Under the pieces are notes generated by a model. The model was not told the origin of the DNA. It made no database searches and saw nothing but the letters and a program-made list of their open reading frames with translations. Made by a program: the position numbers and the translations under genes. Shown here in pieces: positions 26,152-36,277 of a DNA stretch of 64,000 nt. This DNA comes from Archegozetes longisetosus (Eukaryota > Arthropoda > Arachnida > Sarcoptiformes > Trhypochthoniidae). The stretch covers positions 11,736,001 through 11,800,000 of the forward strand of contig JAEMBT020000005.1 in the NCBI GenBank assembly GCA_018873245.2. Reading direction: 5' to 3'. Position 1 is the first letter of the stretch. Each line of letters opens with the position of its first letter.

Positions 26152-26671
26152 TCTAAAACTTTTTCTCAATAAGACATACATATTTTTTCTCTTTATATAT
26201 AAATGTAATTTAATTAAGCGCTTTATCGTATAATAAGCAAAAGTATAGTGAATATTCACTATGAAAGCAAACAATAGTCATGAATGATCAATAAATACAG
26301 CATAATATAATTTCTTTATTGATCTGCAAACTAAAATAGATATAAAGTTTAGTCGTAATTGATTCAATTGAACCAAGTGGTGGACAGCTTGACAACTTCT
26401 TCAAAGTTTAGACATGCAAAAAAATGACAAATTTGCCTCTGAGAATGAACATATAGATTTTGAATAATTTATCTGATGTTTAATGAGAAAGTGAAAATAT
26501 CAGAAAGATCTATTCTAATAATAGATAAATAAGTATAAAATTGTTCCATAGAGAGTAATAAATACTTTTATTAAAGTTTACGTCTTTCTCTATTGGAAAA
26601 GTATTTGGAGTGCAAACGCAGCAAAAATTGATTTATAAGGATAAAAGTGTTTGAAATATGACTGAATATAT

Positions 26672-26875
26672 TTATAAGAACGACTTTTTGTAATGCTCAC
26701 AACTAAAACGTTTATTATTTATTGAACAGTAGCTTTCAACACTACCACACATAACAGTTTCTTCTCGTTTGAATGCTAAATGTTCCGATTCTGTGGAATC
26801 GAGAATCTCCTTTAATGATAATAAGTAGCCATCGCTTTCAATGACCAGTAGTTCAATGGTATCTAAACTAGTATT
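26672..26875 (-). CDS. Unidentified coding-like ORF in gene A intron 1
   Basis: Sixty-seven codons between stops on the same strand as gene A. The peptide (…IELLVIESDGYLLSLKEIL…FSCEHYKKSFL) has a balanced, acidic and Cys-containing composition unlike the F/Y/K/N-rich peptides given by random AT-rich DNA here. The only internal Met is late, so it would need an upstream exon; an AG acceptor sits at about 26872. No family was recognised. It might be a terminal exon of a nested gene, an alternative exon, or a decayed gene fragment. Confidence 0.3.
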   Translation of the reverse strand, partial: NTSLDTIELLVIESDGYLLSLKEILDSTESEHLAFKREETVMCGSVESYCSINNKRFSCEHYKKSFL

Positions 26876-27974
26876 CTATGAGATTGTATATAAGAATGCT
26901 ATCAAATAAAGCAATGGTATACTCAATCTTGATCAGTAGAACAGTATAAAGTGGTTGATGAATTAAAGACGTTTTTTACTGCTACTGCAATAAAACTGAC
27001 AAATATTAATGCCTTAATAACTATAGGATTATATAGTTGTGTAATAAACACAAAAATAAAACATTAATTATCAGCACACCTGAAGACAATAAAACAAGTT
27101 TTTCTATTCTCTACTATCTTATATATATTTTGTAAGACTTATGCTTTAGTCTTTATCTCTTTCTCTGTTTTTCTACTCTTAAACCTATCTTTTGATTGAG
27201 CTCTGCGTTTCATTAAATCTAATGAGAAGTATAATAGATTTTGAGAGACAATTCATGACTTCTTAACTGAATAAAAGAAGATATCAGAAGAAACGATGTC
27301 TTGCTTTTGCTCTTAATCTTTGGAATATTTTCATTACTTCAAATTTTTATTGAGATTTATTTTCGGGACCAAAAAAGAAAAACTCAGTTAACGAGATAAT
27401 AAATGCTTAATATATTAGTAATTTATCAATTGTTAGCTTAGGGTTAAGTTTAAGGCTAGTATTGTTTGAGTTTTGATAAGACTTTTAAATATGTTTTCAT
27501 CAGTTTATAATAAATGCTTTGAAAACTTCAAGATAAGAGTTTCTCTATCAAAATGAAATTTTTAATAACTCGAAGAGTGCTTAGCCGCAAAACATTTACG
27601 CTTTAAACTTTATTCTAAGATCATATCTAGCTTGTCATTGAGAACTTTGTTAATGAGTAAATATTGAAAGCATATTTCAGTTTAATCTCTAATCAACAAT
27701 ATTTGATTCACTTTATGCGATTAACTGTTAGCAATTAATCATTTATGGCAACTTTTAATAGATTGAAGTAATGTATACAACTAGTTTTAAGTCAAAAGTG
27801 CAAACCTATTAACTTTTTTGTTTAAGCAACTTGTTTCTTTCAAAATTATAACAAAAATTAATTCTTTAATAGGATATTACACAAAACTTAATTCCTGTCA
27901 AGTTTCCTATTCATATGTCACAAACTAGGAGTACATAAAAAATGTTTGTTAAACCAAATCCTTGAAAAACTTAC
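26876..27974. other. Gene A intron 1, first kilobase after exon 1
   Basis: AT-rich, no exon, repeat or RNA gene seen. It begins at the GTAAGT donor of gene A exon 1. Confidence 0.5.
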
Positions 27975-28089
27975 CGAATGGTTGTTCATTAGTTGCAGGT
28001 GATTGTTGCTCTTCACAACAAATTAGAACCAAGTTTAAACAAAAAACAAGCGATAAAACAAACATTGATTGTTTGAGTAAGAAAAACAT
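27975..28089 (-). CDS. side-like: Gene A exon 1: signal peptide of Side-like receptor
   Basis: Starts at an ATG at 28089 and ends at a strong donor (G|GTAAGT) at 27975/27974. It encodes 38 residues plus one base (phase 1). The start MFFLLKQSM is followed by a hydrophobic core (FVLSLVFCLNLVLICC) and then a polar stretch EEQQSPATNEQPF, a classic signal peptide with a probable cleavage after the CC. The phase-1 end fits gene A exon 2 exactly, giving '…NEQPF-A-SILLTTLLNGK-ALLPCDI'. No other downstream exon with suitable phase was found, so I assign it to gene A across a 24-kb intron. Alternatively it could start an unseen secreted protein nested in the region. The frame is open a little upstream, so an earlier start is not excluded. 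Confidence 0.65.
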
Positions 28090-28299
28090 TATATTCCGTT
28101 TATGGGCAATTTGGTTGACTAATATTCTCGAGAATACATCAAGTATCGATAAATATCTGTAAGTGGTAGCTTCTCACCATATATTGCTTATAATTTTTTT
28201 AGTTTTAAACAGTTTCAAAACAGAGAAAAATCATATATTTTGATTTTCTCGTGATAATGGATCAAAAGAGCACATATTACTCTTAGCAAAACTGATGTT

Positions 28300-28620
28300 C
28301 AACATTAGAGTTCTACGCTGAGGATTAAGCTTTGAGTGCGATCGTACCCTCAAATTCACAATTCATAGATATTTGGACTTTGAGCGCAAATGTGTAGCCA
28401 AAATTTAATTAAAGCTTTATCGCGAGAAATATACTTTATACTCTGAATAAGAACTTGTTCGTTGATTTTATTCGTGTTGAGTCAATACAAACTCCGACTA
28501 TGAGAGAGTATCGAAACTTGCGTTGAATTTTCTGAATCTATCGCATGCCCAATAGACTTAACGCTGCGTTCCCTGAGCGCAAGTCTGGGTCCGAATAGCA
28601 TGAGTATTGCCTCATTTGTT
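28300..28620 (-). promoter_or_regulatory. CpG-richer patch, likely promoter or 5' UTR of gene A
   Basis: Starts about 210 bases upstream of the gene A ATG and is visibly richer in CpG than its surroundings. It holds three related motifs (gagtgcgatcg near 28337, gagcgcaaatg near 28382, gagcgcaagtc near 28576). No TATA box is clear. A minus-strand open stretch overlaps it but has no start fitting exon 1. The role is inferred from position and composition. Confidence 0.35.
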
Positions 28621-28832
28621 TGTTTTATTCCATATGACACATGGTAAGTGAAACAAAACTATAAGTTAGATGCCGAAAAATATTACTTTCTCGTTAGATT
28701 GACTAATTGTTTTCACATATTTAAAATTACAAACAATATCAATTTTATGAATGTATTATTTGATCTCATAATGCACTTATTAGTGAAGCCATGAAAGATA
28801 TATATTGATCCATATGCCAGATATTTAAAGTT

Positions 28833-28834
<2 letters not shown>

Positions 28835-28883
<49 letters not shown>
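28835..28883. repeat. (TC)n microsatellite
   Basis: Forty-nine bases of perfect TC dinucleotide repeat in the intergenic gap. The Arg-Glu run read from the minus strand here is an artefact of the repeat. Confidence 0.95.
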
Positions 28884-28884
<1 letters not shown>

Positions 28885-29951
28885 ATTATGTAAATGCCTT
28901 TACAACCTATCAATATTTGAACACATAGTCAATCAATGATAGATGTTATTATCGTGAACTAGTCCATAAAATGTGTTTATGCCAACTTTCGTTTGTAACT
29001 ACAGTGCTGAGGAAAGAGAATGAAATGCTCTCATATCTCACGCATAATTAGTGAATATATACATATATTTGATGGCTTAACTTATAAACTATGATAATTA
29101 TTTACCACGATAATTGACGCATTATTCATGAGTATATGATTATGAGTATAAGTGTAGCACAGTAGCTTTACATTGAAAATTTTTATTAAGTTTAAGCTGA
29201 GGTTACACAGTTACATTTATTGTATTATTGGACGATCAATAAATTAATGAAGTATTAAAATACAATTTTATTTATCTTGGTTAAGAAAATGTTGTAAGTT
29301 TACAAAATGACACTGGTTATCAGGTTTTAACTCTCATTATAATCTATTTCTGTTTTTATTGATTATTTTTTAATCTTTGTATGAAGCTTTTAATTACTTG
29401 TAAAATATAAACAATTGAACAAAGTCATATTAACAGTAGTAAAAGAAACTTGTTTCAAGTTGAGTAAACTCTGTCATCACTGAGTGCTATTTTGTTCCAA
29501 TTTTTAGATTAAGTAATATAATGAACAAATGTTCCTAATTTCTCTTTCTATATGAATCGGTTACCAGTTTCCTAAACAGAGGGAAACCAAATACAAATCA
29601 ATTCAATAGTAATGACGAATAACAAAATTTCAATACCATTTAACAGCCTCAATATCAACGCTTCAGGAGATTAAGTAATAATTGTTGCGTTAAAACAAAT
29701 CAATGTCTCACGTATTGAATGGCACTTAAGTATCACTTATTCAGAATTAGAGCATGTATTTTATATAGATTACTCTCTTTTATCACGTATGCAAACAATT
29801 CATATTTGCAACAATTAATCAATTTTTTATTTTTTCCGACAATCGCAACCATTGGTCGATGTGATCAAAGGCTGACATTTGCGACTTGTTTACTACAATT
29901 CGGTATTAGATTAACGTGTAATACATTCTTATATTCAGTCAATTGATTCGC

Positions 29952-30221
29952 TTTATTATCACTTTTATTATAGACATAAACTCTTCCGCTTCTGGTAAAC
30001 AAATCCTGCTTTTTGTAATCTATAAATTGAAAAAAAATTCATTTTATCCCAAGATTTGATGAGTTTGCAAAAAAGATCACAAATTTTCAATAGCATTGAC
30101 GAAAAGTACAATTATTGGCACAGAACTGATGTCTAATTGATTTTTCGATTCGAAATATCTGTTACTGACTAACGAATATTTCACTCATTTCACAAATATT
30201 TGATTTATAGTTATTTTTAAT
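29952..30221 (-). terminator. Possible poly(A) signals of gene B
   Basis: Downstream of the gene B stop (30409-30411), minus-strand hexamers ATTAAA at 30216-30221 and AATAAA at 29952-29957 and 29964-29969 would give 3' UTRs of about 0.2 or 0.45 kb. Such hexamers are common in AT-rich DNA, so this is only a positional guess. Confidence 0.25.
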
Positions 30222-30408
30222 CAGACTTTTCCTCATTAAAAGTCAATCACTTATAATAAGATCTAAAACAATAAAATTTTTTACAAAATCAGTTCAAAAC
30301 TTCATAAAAAATGATTAAAACGTAAACACAGCTATTGTTTGAGTACTAAAACTGTTTTACAGACTTAAGTCAAAATTGAATTCTTATGAAAAATATTTGA
30401 AATTGTCA

Positions 30409-31477
30409 TCAAATTGTCATACCATCAAAATAATTACAATGATCCTTATCATCCAAAAGGCAACCACTACTCGAACCACACTTATAATTAAGATCAGGTC
30501 CATTATTACTCTTATCAGTGCCATCATTACAATTCATGTAATAAGGAACTGGTATTAAATCTGGCGCTTCTTTGGCACTACTCTTACTCTTGTGACCATT
30601 GACTTCGTCACCATTTAACACATTAATATCATTGTTATCATCAGATTTGAGTAATGTTTGATGAGAAGCGCACTCGTCATCCGTTTCATTGTTTAACATT
30701 GTCTCGACTTGTCGCACATCCCGTCCATCATCTTCTTGACCATCAATTCTTAATTGGATACTAGATGACGAATATCTGACCCGAAACACTGCAATTATTG
30801 CCATAATTATCACAATGAGTGACACAACTGCCAAAACTATTAATACAGTTATTATTAAATGTTGACCACGAAGTCTAGTCATGAGAGAATCACTCGATCT
30901 CTGAGACTGACCATCACTGAAGTCGATGAGTCTCTCAGCAGATCTTAGAGTTTGAGTGTTGATCTCTAACTCAGAACTTGTTTGATTTTTACTATTTTTC
31001 GCATAAATTCTTAGCCTTAATTTTGTGTTTGGGGGCAAGTTCTCAATGAATAAATTGAAGCTCGAGTTGTGAGTCATTAGTCTGTGTTTTATGGCATCGA
31101 TGGACACATTCTGAATAAGTTTCATATGATTCTCATTATAAATATCGCAAACATAATAAGTCGGAGGATAAACCATTAAATGATTTGTAGTTGACTTAAA
31201 TTTATTTTTTAGGTAGCTGTTATGTTTATTATTATTGCTATGGTTATGGCCATTATAATGTGTTTGATTCCCAATTTTAGTCTGAATTGTATTGCAATTG
31301 ACGGTTAGTGTTGAGTCACTTTGATTGGTAACATGACACTTGAATGGAAAGTAAGGATTAAATGATGGGATTATTAAATATTTGCATGACTCGCGTTGGA
31401 TTCCTATGGAATTCTTTGCTATGCATTCAATAAATCCGTATTGTTGTGATGCGTGCGGTCTATAGCTTAAGATTGAA
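30409..31477 (-). CDS. side-like: Gene B exon 15: Ig5 end, FN3-like domain, TM and cytoplasmic tail
   Basis: Last and largest coding exon: 1069 bases, ending in a stop. The acceptor is TTTTACAG at 31478 and the phase fits exon 14. It encodes residues 467-821 of the visible protein. In order: the second cysteine of Ig5 (C484, in GFIECIAKN), a Side-type linker with 'CKYLIIP', and an FN3-like domain at about 502-642 ending LPPNTKLRLRIYAKN. The FN3 region carries an unusual Asn/His-rich insert at about 535-562. A single transmembrane helix follows at 673-697 (LIITVLIVLAVVSLIVIIM…), then a 124-residue acidic, Asn-rich tail. The tail contains 'APDLIPVPYYM', which resembles the 'NPDxIP' motif I recall from Side proteins. 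Type I membrane topology is inferred. Confidence 0.9.
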
Positions 31478-32431
31478 CTGTAAAACAATACAAAATAGTA
31501 TGAGAATATTGAAAGTGAAGAGTGTGTGAAAAAAGTCGGTTTTCCTGATAACTTAGTTATTATGCATCACTTTTTTCTAATATATTCGCGAATTCTTGTG
31601 GTGTTTACTCTTTCGTATATATCTGTTGATAGCTGAAAAAGTTTTCATATGCTCTTTTATTTCTAAGAAAATTTGACTCATATCGGCAATGATTGATAAA
31701 ATTTTGAAAGTTTTTATCTATTTATTCTAGTACTTTGATAACTATTTTTTCGAACTTGAGAAATGACTGAATTTTTGTCTTATTTTGTGATGTATTGACT
31801 CGAATCTGGATTCATTGGGAATGTTCAAAATATAATGTGTTAAAAATATGAAAATTGCTTCAGAACCATCATTAAATAGATTCCTTCTATGAATCCAATA
31901 GTAGGAAAAACTGTAGGAAACTCTTAAAATTAAGTTTCTATTTGTATAATTGAAGGAAATGCTTTCAGAATTGAGTAAAAATAGCGTTATTGAGTACTCT
32001 CTCAAAAATAACTACTGACTCATAAAAGTAATTGCTTGTTCTCTGAACCTAATCATGAAAGATGCTATTGTTACTAGCTATCGAATAAATTAATTGGAAT
32101 TAGAAAATTAATTTTAACATGTTCACCTATTTTCAGACTTCATTTGAACAAGAAAATTGATTTTACCAATAAATATTTGTCCCATTGGAAGAAGATAACA
32201 AACTTTTAACAAAATCATTTCCTTAGATAAAATATTTTTTCTCTTCAGCTAAAGTTACGAAATTAAATAAGATCTCTTCGTAATTATTTTTCTAAAGCTT
32301 CAAGTCACTTATACTGTTAAGCGCGCATAGTATTCAAATATGTGCGCCCTTACTAATAAAGTGAGTTTTCATGTGCATAAAAGATTATTATGAGAGATAA
32401 TAAGATAAAATAAGAGTAAAACAATCCATAC
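31478..32431. other. Gene B intron 14
   Basis: AT-rich intron of 954 bases between exons 14 and 15. Starts GTATGG and ends TTTTACAG on the minus strand. The minus-strand ORF at 31742-32005 has no matching phase or domain and is taken as chance. Confidence 0.8.
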
Positions 32432-32569
32432 CTGGAATCGTTAATTTGACTAAAAGTAGCTAAGTTGGTTTTGGTCTCAAATTTCCACTGAAATGAAACC
32501 TGAGACGGATAGGCGTCCACTTCACATTCAATTAGCACTGACTCGTTTAATGAAATGCCATAAATTAAA
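32432..32569 (-). CDS. side-like: Gene B exon 14: first half of Ig domain 5
   Basis: One hundred thirty-eight bases, phase 2 to phase 2. Encodes LIYGISLNESVLIECEVDAY…SQINDS, residues 421-465, with the Ig5 first cysteine (C435) and core tryptophan (W448, FQWKF). 'ESVLIECEVDAYP' followed by 'FQWKF' is the Side-family membrane-proximal Ig pattern. Acceptor ATAACAG and donor GTATGG are clear, and the odd phase 2 is matched on both sides by exons 13 and 15, confirming the chain. Confidence 0.9.
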
Positions 32570-33201
32570 CTGTTATTATAATAGAAAATAGTAAATAATT
32601 TGTTGATACAAAAATTGGAGCAAACTTCAAGCTTTCTTTCTATAAGAAATAACTATATCTGAAACGTGATATTTTGATACAATATTAAGAATTTATCTAC
32701 TATTAAAGTAGAATCGGTTTGTGACTGATATCGTTGCCTGTTCGCTAACTGCACCAACTGTCTTGTATATCTGAAAAGATCGGCATATCTTGAAAAGTGT
32801 ATTTCTCTGCTAATCAAAAGTTCGACTGATAGACATCTGAACTGATAGTATCAAATAGCTTATTAAGTAACTTTTTTGCCTAAATACTCTGAAAAGTTAC
32901 TACTCAGAACGAAAAAATTGGCTTCAAAATGCTTTTAAATCTTCGGAAAGAATATACTTTTTAATTAAGGTAAAAGTACCATTAGGTTTCATTATAAGTG
33001 CCAAAGACTTTACAGATACTTATAGACAAACGTTGGTACTATTGCCGAACAGAAAGCGCTCATCGCATGAAATTAATTGTATTTTAATTAAAAGAAAAAT
33101 TTTTCATATTGTATCAAAATTTCATGTTTCAAATATAGCTATTTCTTTAAAATACTAATAAAGTTTGTCTCAAGTTTTGCACGAAGGCGTTAATAGACGA
33201 C

Positions 33202-33274
<73 letters not shown>
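33202..33274. repeat. (AAAG)n-(AG)n microsatellite
   Basis: A short aaag tract passing into a long uninterrupted ag tract, inside gene B intron 13. Confidence 0.95.
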
Positions 33275-33276
<2 letters not shown>

Positions 33277-34199
33277 TACAAGACTTGAATCAAATTGTTA
33301 TTTAGATAATTATAGAAATAAAACTAAGCAGTGAAATATTGGGGAAAAGTTGTTCAATCGGCTTTAAATAGGGCTCAAGTTTACACATCGCATCAGTTTA
33401 ATCAATGTTTGTGTAATTCCTTTACTGAAATACCTTATTATATGTCGGAATAACATCTGGAATACTCTCTAAAATGCAAATAACATTGAAGAGTTTAATC
33501 CTATTTCACTATTGACGCAAACTTTAGTTTAGAAACATTTTTATGCTTCTGGAATAGAATATTCTCACATCATATTGAGAATTAAATGCATTTTGCTTGT
33601 CAATTTTCGGAGTTTACCGCAATTTGGTTTTAAATAGTATATAAAATAACAGCTTTCACTTGGAAAAACTTTCACAAAATCAATTACGCGATTCATAACT
33701 TATGTTACAATTATTCCTAACAGTATCAAAGCTCGTTTTATATGCAATAAGTTATAGCAAAGCCTATAACAAAGTTTTTATTTCCATAAAGGGCTTTAGT
33801 TTATTGATAAATTTTACGTTGCATAGAAGGGAATCGAAACTGAAATCGTAATAAGTTTGACTATTCTTTCCATTAAATAATATTCTCCCTAATTGGTTCG
33901 AATTATGAGTTCTGTAAATCTTGCAATATTAGTAATTCTTAGGATAGCATTTAAAAATCGTTTGGATTTTCTTTTGAAATAAGATAAGAATGTAGTACTC
34001 GTATTAATAATCAGCAATAGAGTTTCGTCATATGTCGATATGTTTTTGATTTTGCGGGCTTTGTTTACCGCGTATTGGGTTTAAAATTGCCCGAACTTGA
34101 ATCGCTTATCAATCGTAAGGTCAAATATTATAGTTATCTCAACTAATATTAGTCTATAGTAATAAATTGATTAGTGATATATTTAAGTGATTCTGTAAG

Positions 34200-34424
34200 T
34201 TAAGGATCTATTTAGAGATGCCAACAATTCGTTAAGTGAAAGCTGCAGAAATAATTTCAAAGCAAGAATCAAAGGATAACTTTCGACAACTAAATTCAGT
34301 AAGTTTAAAATCAAAGGGACCAAAAGACAAATATTCAGTCTGCAGCTCTACACCTGCGCTGAAGGCTAGAGAGTTGGCATCCCTGGATCTATTATCTATT
34401 GAAGATAAGAGGCAACTGTAATAA
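34200..34424 (+). pseudogene. Unidentified coding-like fragment nested in gene B intron 13
   Basis: Plus strand, opposite to gene B. From 34236 to the stop the frame reads VKAAEIISKQES…VCSSTPALKARELASLDLL…EDKRQL, with a composition like a real cytosolic protein and lower AT than the flanks. The frame upstream (MPTIR) is cut by a stop at 34233. A different frame just before it (KDLFRDANNSLSES…) also looks coding, as if one frameshift separates two parts. Most likely a decayed gene or retrocopy fragment. A real plus-strand exon is the alternative: a GTAAGT donor lies near 34289. Family not recognised. Confidence 0.3.
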
Positions 34425-34499
34425 CATAAAAACCAATATTTGAGTACAAAAAATTGAGCTCAAACTAAATAATTAACAACTTTTGAAAAAGTAATTTAC

Positions 34500-34656
34500 G
34501 TCTTCGGTTGTCTACAAACAGGTGCGAATTTGACTTTGAGCTGAATAGCATTGCTCAGTGCAGTTCCCAATGTATTGCTCGATCGGCACTCATATGCCCC
34601 ACTTTGCCATCGATTAACACGTTGAAGAACTAATGATTGGTTGCTCTCTATTATAC
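34500..34656 (-). CDS. side-like: Gene B exon 13: second half of Ig domain 4
   Basis: One hundred fifty-seven bases, phase 1 to phase 2. Encodes residues 369-419, IIESNQSLVLQRVNRWQSGA… to …FAPVCRQPK. It carries the Ig4 second cysteine in the canonical 'SGAYECRSSN' motif (C391). The inter-domain 'KFAPVC' (C415) is typical of Side proteins. The donor is GTAAAT; the phase change here is matched by exon 14. Confidence 0.9.
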
Positions 34657-35252
34657 CTTTGATTTTAATTACAAATCAGAAAATAACAAAATTTAGATAA
34701 AAGTCAATTGGATATAAAAATACTTATAGTTTGAAAGGAGTTTATAATGTGCAAAACATTTTCACCTTCTTTAAGGATATTTAGCTCCAACTATAACCAG
34801 ATTACAGTATTTCAATTGAATATCAGATTTATTTGTGAAACTTTTGAACAATATTTTTAACTTTTGACTTCAATTTCAAGGCTTTCACTATTTGTTTACT
34901 GAAAAAACATTTTTAGAGTTAAGCCTAAAACCTATTCATTTCCCAAACACTCAAAATACTTCTACTAAGAAATTGTTTCAGTTTTCGAAAAATAGTTTTT
35001 TGAGTAAAGAAATTGAATTTATCTATAGGACAAGAAAAAACTGTCCACCCTCAAAAAATATAAAAAACAAAATTTCGTTTTTGTAGTCTTTCTTATTGAT
35101 CGCAAATAAGAACTAACTTTAGATCTTTCTGTCTATTCAACAAATTCAGTGAATGTGCTCTCAAACAAAATGCAAAATCGATGCTATTATATCAATATCT
35201 GTTGTTTGTTTGTTTGTATGCACTTTTTCTGGTTTTCTCTATTTTCAGATAC
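34657..35252. other. Gene B intron 12
   Basis: 596-base AT-rich intron; nothing else recognised. The plus-strand ORF at 34892-35086 is unsupported. Confidence 0.8.
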
Positions 35253-35414
35253 CTGGCTGCGGATGAAGAACATTGCCGTTAAATATCCACACAATTGGCG
35301 CCGTTGGACGTGGATTCGCATCAATCACACAATCAAAGTATATGTCTATCCCTTCCTGAACGCTTTCCAGAGACATCGTATGAGTTCCTAACTTTAGGTT
35401 CAGTCGAGGCGCAT
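35253..35414 (-). CDS. side-like: Gene B exon 12: first half of Ig domain 4
   Basis: One hundred sixty-two bases, phase 1 to phase 1. Encodes residues 315-367. It starts APRLNLKLGT (with Tyr from the split codon before it, 'Y-APRLNLKLG'), then 'QEGIDIYFDCVIDANP' with C342, and 'IVWIFNGNVL' with W356. 'EGxDxYFxCxIxANP' is the most recognisable Side-family Ig4 signature. Donor GTATCT, acceptor TTAAG. Confidence 0.92.
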
Positions 35415-36142
35415 CTTAATTGACAAATCATAAAAAAGTAAAGTTTACAGCTTGGACGAAAAAGTCAAACATTATAAAATTGTAACAGATTTTCAGGTTA
35501 TTATTTAGTTCTGTAATTAATTTGACGTTAATTTTCTCTCATCCATGAGTTAGTGGTTGACTTGATATTAACTATTTTTATACCATATGTGAACGATAGA
35601 TTTTCACTAAATACAATTTGGAAAAATCGATTGCTAGAAGAAGACTTTTCGATCAATATTATACTGAAAAATGTTTTATTGACTAGTTTTAAAAGAATTT
35701 TCGCTTTAATCTCAGGTATTATAAAAGTATATCATTTATTAGACAAAAGTCGTAAGCCTGTTTCTAATCCTATTTCTAGAAAATCATTTTTCTTTTCAAG
35801 AAAACATTTGTATCAAATACTATCAAACGTAATAAGACTCATGAAAAATCTATTGCTTTTGATCTATCGCTAATCTTAAAATGCATTTCTCAAGTATAGT
35901 TCACTTTTAAGCGACCTATACTAGTATATATGTCGTGACTGATATACAAAATCTAATATTTTACAAAGTAGTTACCTAGTTTGTAAATTAGTTAGAATTA
36001 AAATTGACTTCTCTGTAAACTAGCCAACTAATTTATGAACTATTGATGATTATTTTGCAAGCTAGTTGACTATATTACAAAGTGGTCAATGTTGTAAATT
36101 AGTCATCACACATATATTAAATGTGATTCTATACTGTCTTAC
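35415..36142. other. Gene B intron 11
   Basis: 728-base intron. A plus-strand 106-codon ORF (35553-35873) runs through it but has the K/L/F/I/S-rich make-up of random AT-rich sequence and no recognised domain. At 35960-36110 there are several imperfect direct and inverted copies of a 'gtaaactagttaac'-like word, perhaps a decayed small repeat. Confidence 0.7.
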
Positions 36143-36277
36143 AATGAATATCGAGTTTGATTTTATCAGAAATGGCAGAATTAGGTATTTTTGAGTTTTC
36201 GGCTACACATTTGAGAATCGCTCCGATGTGTTGTTGCTCAACAGTTAATGTCAGAGTTGTTGAAGTCTGTTGTTCTC
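36143..36277 (-). CDS. side-like: Gene B exon 11: second half of Ig domain 3
   Basis: One hundred thirty-five bases, phase 1 to phase 1. Encodes residues 270-313: EQQTSTTLTLTVEQQHIGAI, then LKCVAENSKIPNSAISDKIK and LDIH. The Ig3 second cysteine is C292 (LKCVAEN). The 'ENxxIPxSxIxDxxxLDI' run before the next domain is a Side-family feature. Acceptor CTTCCAG, donor GTAAGA. Confidence 0.9.

Larger units (their letters stand above)
16906..26671. other. Gene A intron 1, distal half
   Basis: Long AT-rich stretch. Up to about 20270 it still aligns in patches with gene B intron 1: 16910-16990 with 60760-60840, 17880-17960 with 61585-61660, 18555-18720 with 62000-62180, 18950-19050 with 62490-62560, 20000-20270 with 63600-64000. 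Beyond 20270 the gene B equivalent would be outside the window. Items noted separately: a telomere-like tract at 21919-21934, a GC-richer patch at 23690-24125 and a plus-strand ORF at 25876-26151. Nothing else recognisable. Confidence 0.4.
28090..30408. other. Intergenic gap between gene A start and gene B end
   Basis: About 2.3 kb. The left part should hold gene A's 5' UTR and promoter (see 28300-28620). The right part should hold gene B's 3' UTR, with minus-strand polyadenylation-like hexamers at 30216-30221 (ATTAAA) and 29952-29957 (AATAAA). A (TC)n microsatellite lies at 28835-28883. No other gene was recognised; the plus-strand ORF at 29719-29946 is unsupported. Confidence 0.5.
32570..34499. 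other. Gene B intron 13
   Basis: 1.93-kb AT-rich intron. Contains a microsatellite (33202-33274) and a coding-like fragment on the opposite strand (34200-34424), described separately. Confidence 0.8.

Noticed and set aside
27962-28162. 66-codon plus-strand ORF
   Set aside because: Antisense shadow of gene A exon 1, which has a signal peptide, a start and a strong donor on the minus strand.
28713-28913. Minus-strand ORF with an Arg-Glu repeat
   Set aside because: Created by the TC microsatellite; no coding evidence.
35149-35391. 80-codon plus-strand ORF
   Set aside because: Antisense shadow of gene B exon 12, which has clear Ig4 residues and splice sites.
35553-35873. 106-codon plus-strand ORF in intron 11
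   Set aside because: No domain, random AT-rich composition, lies between two well-supported exons of the other strand.
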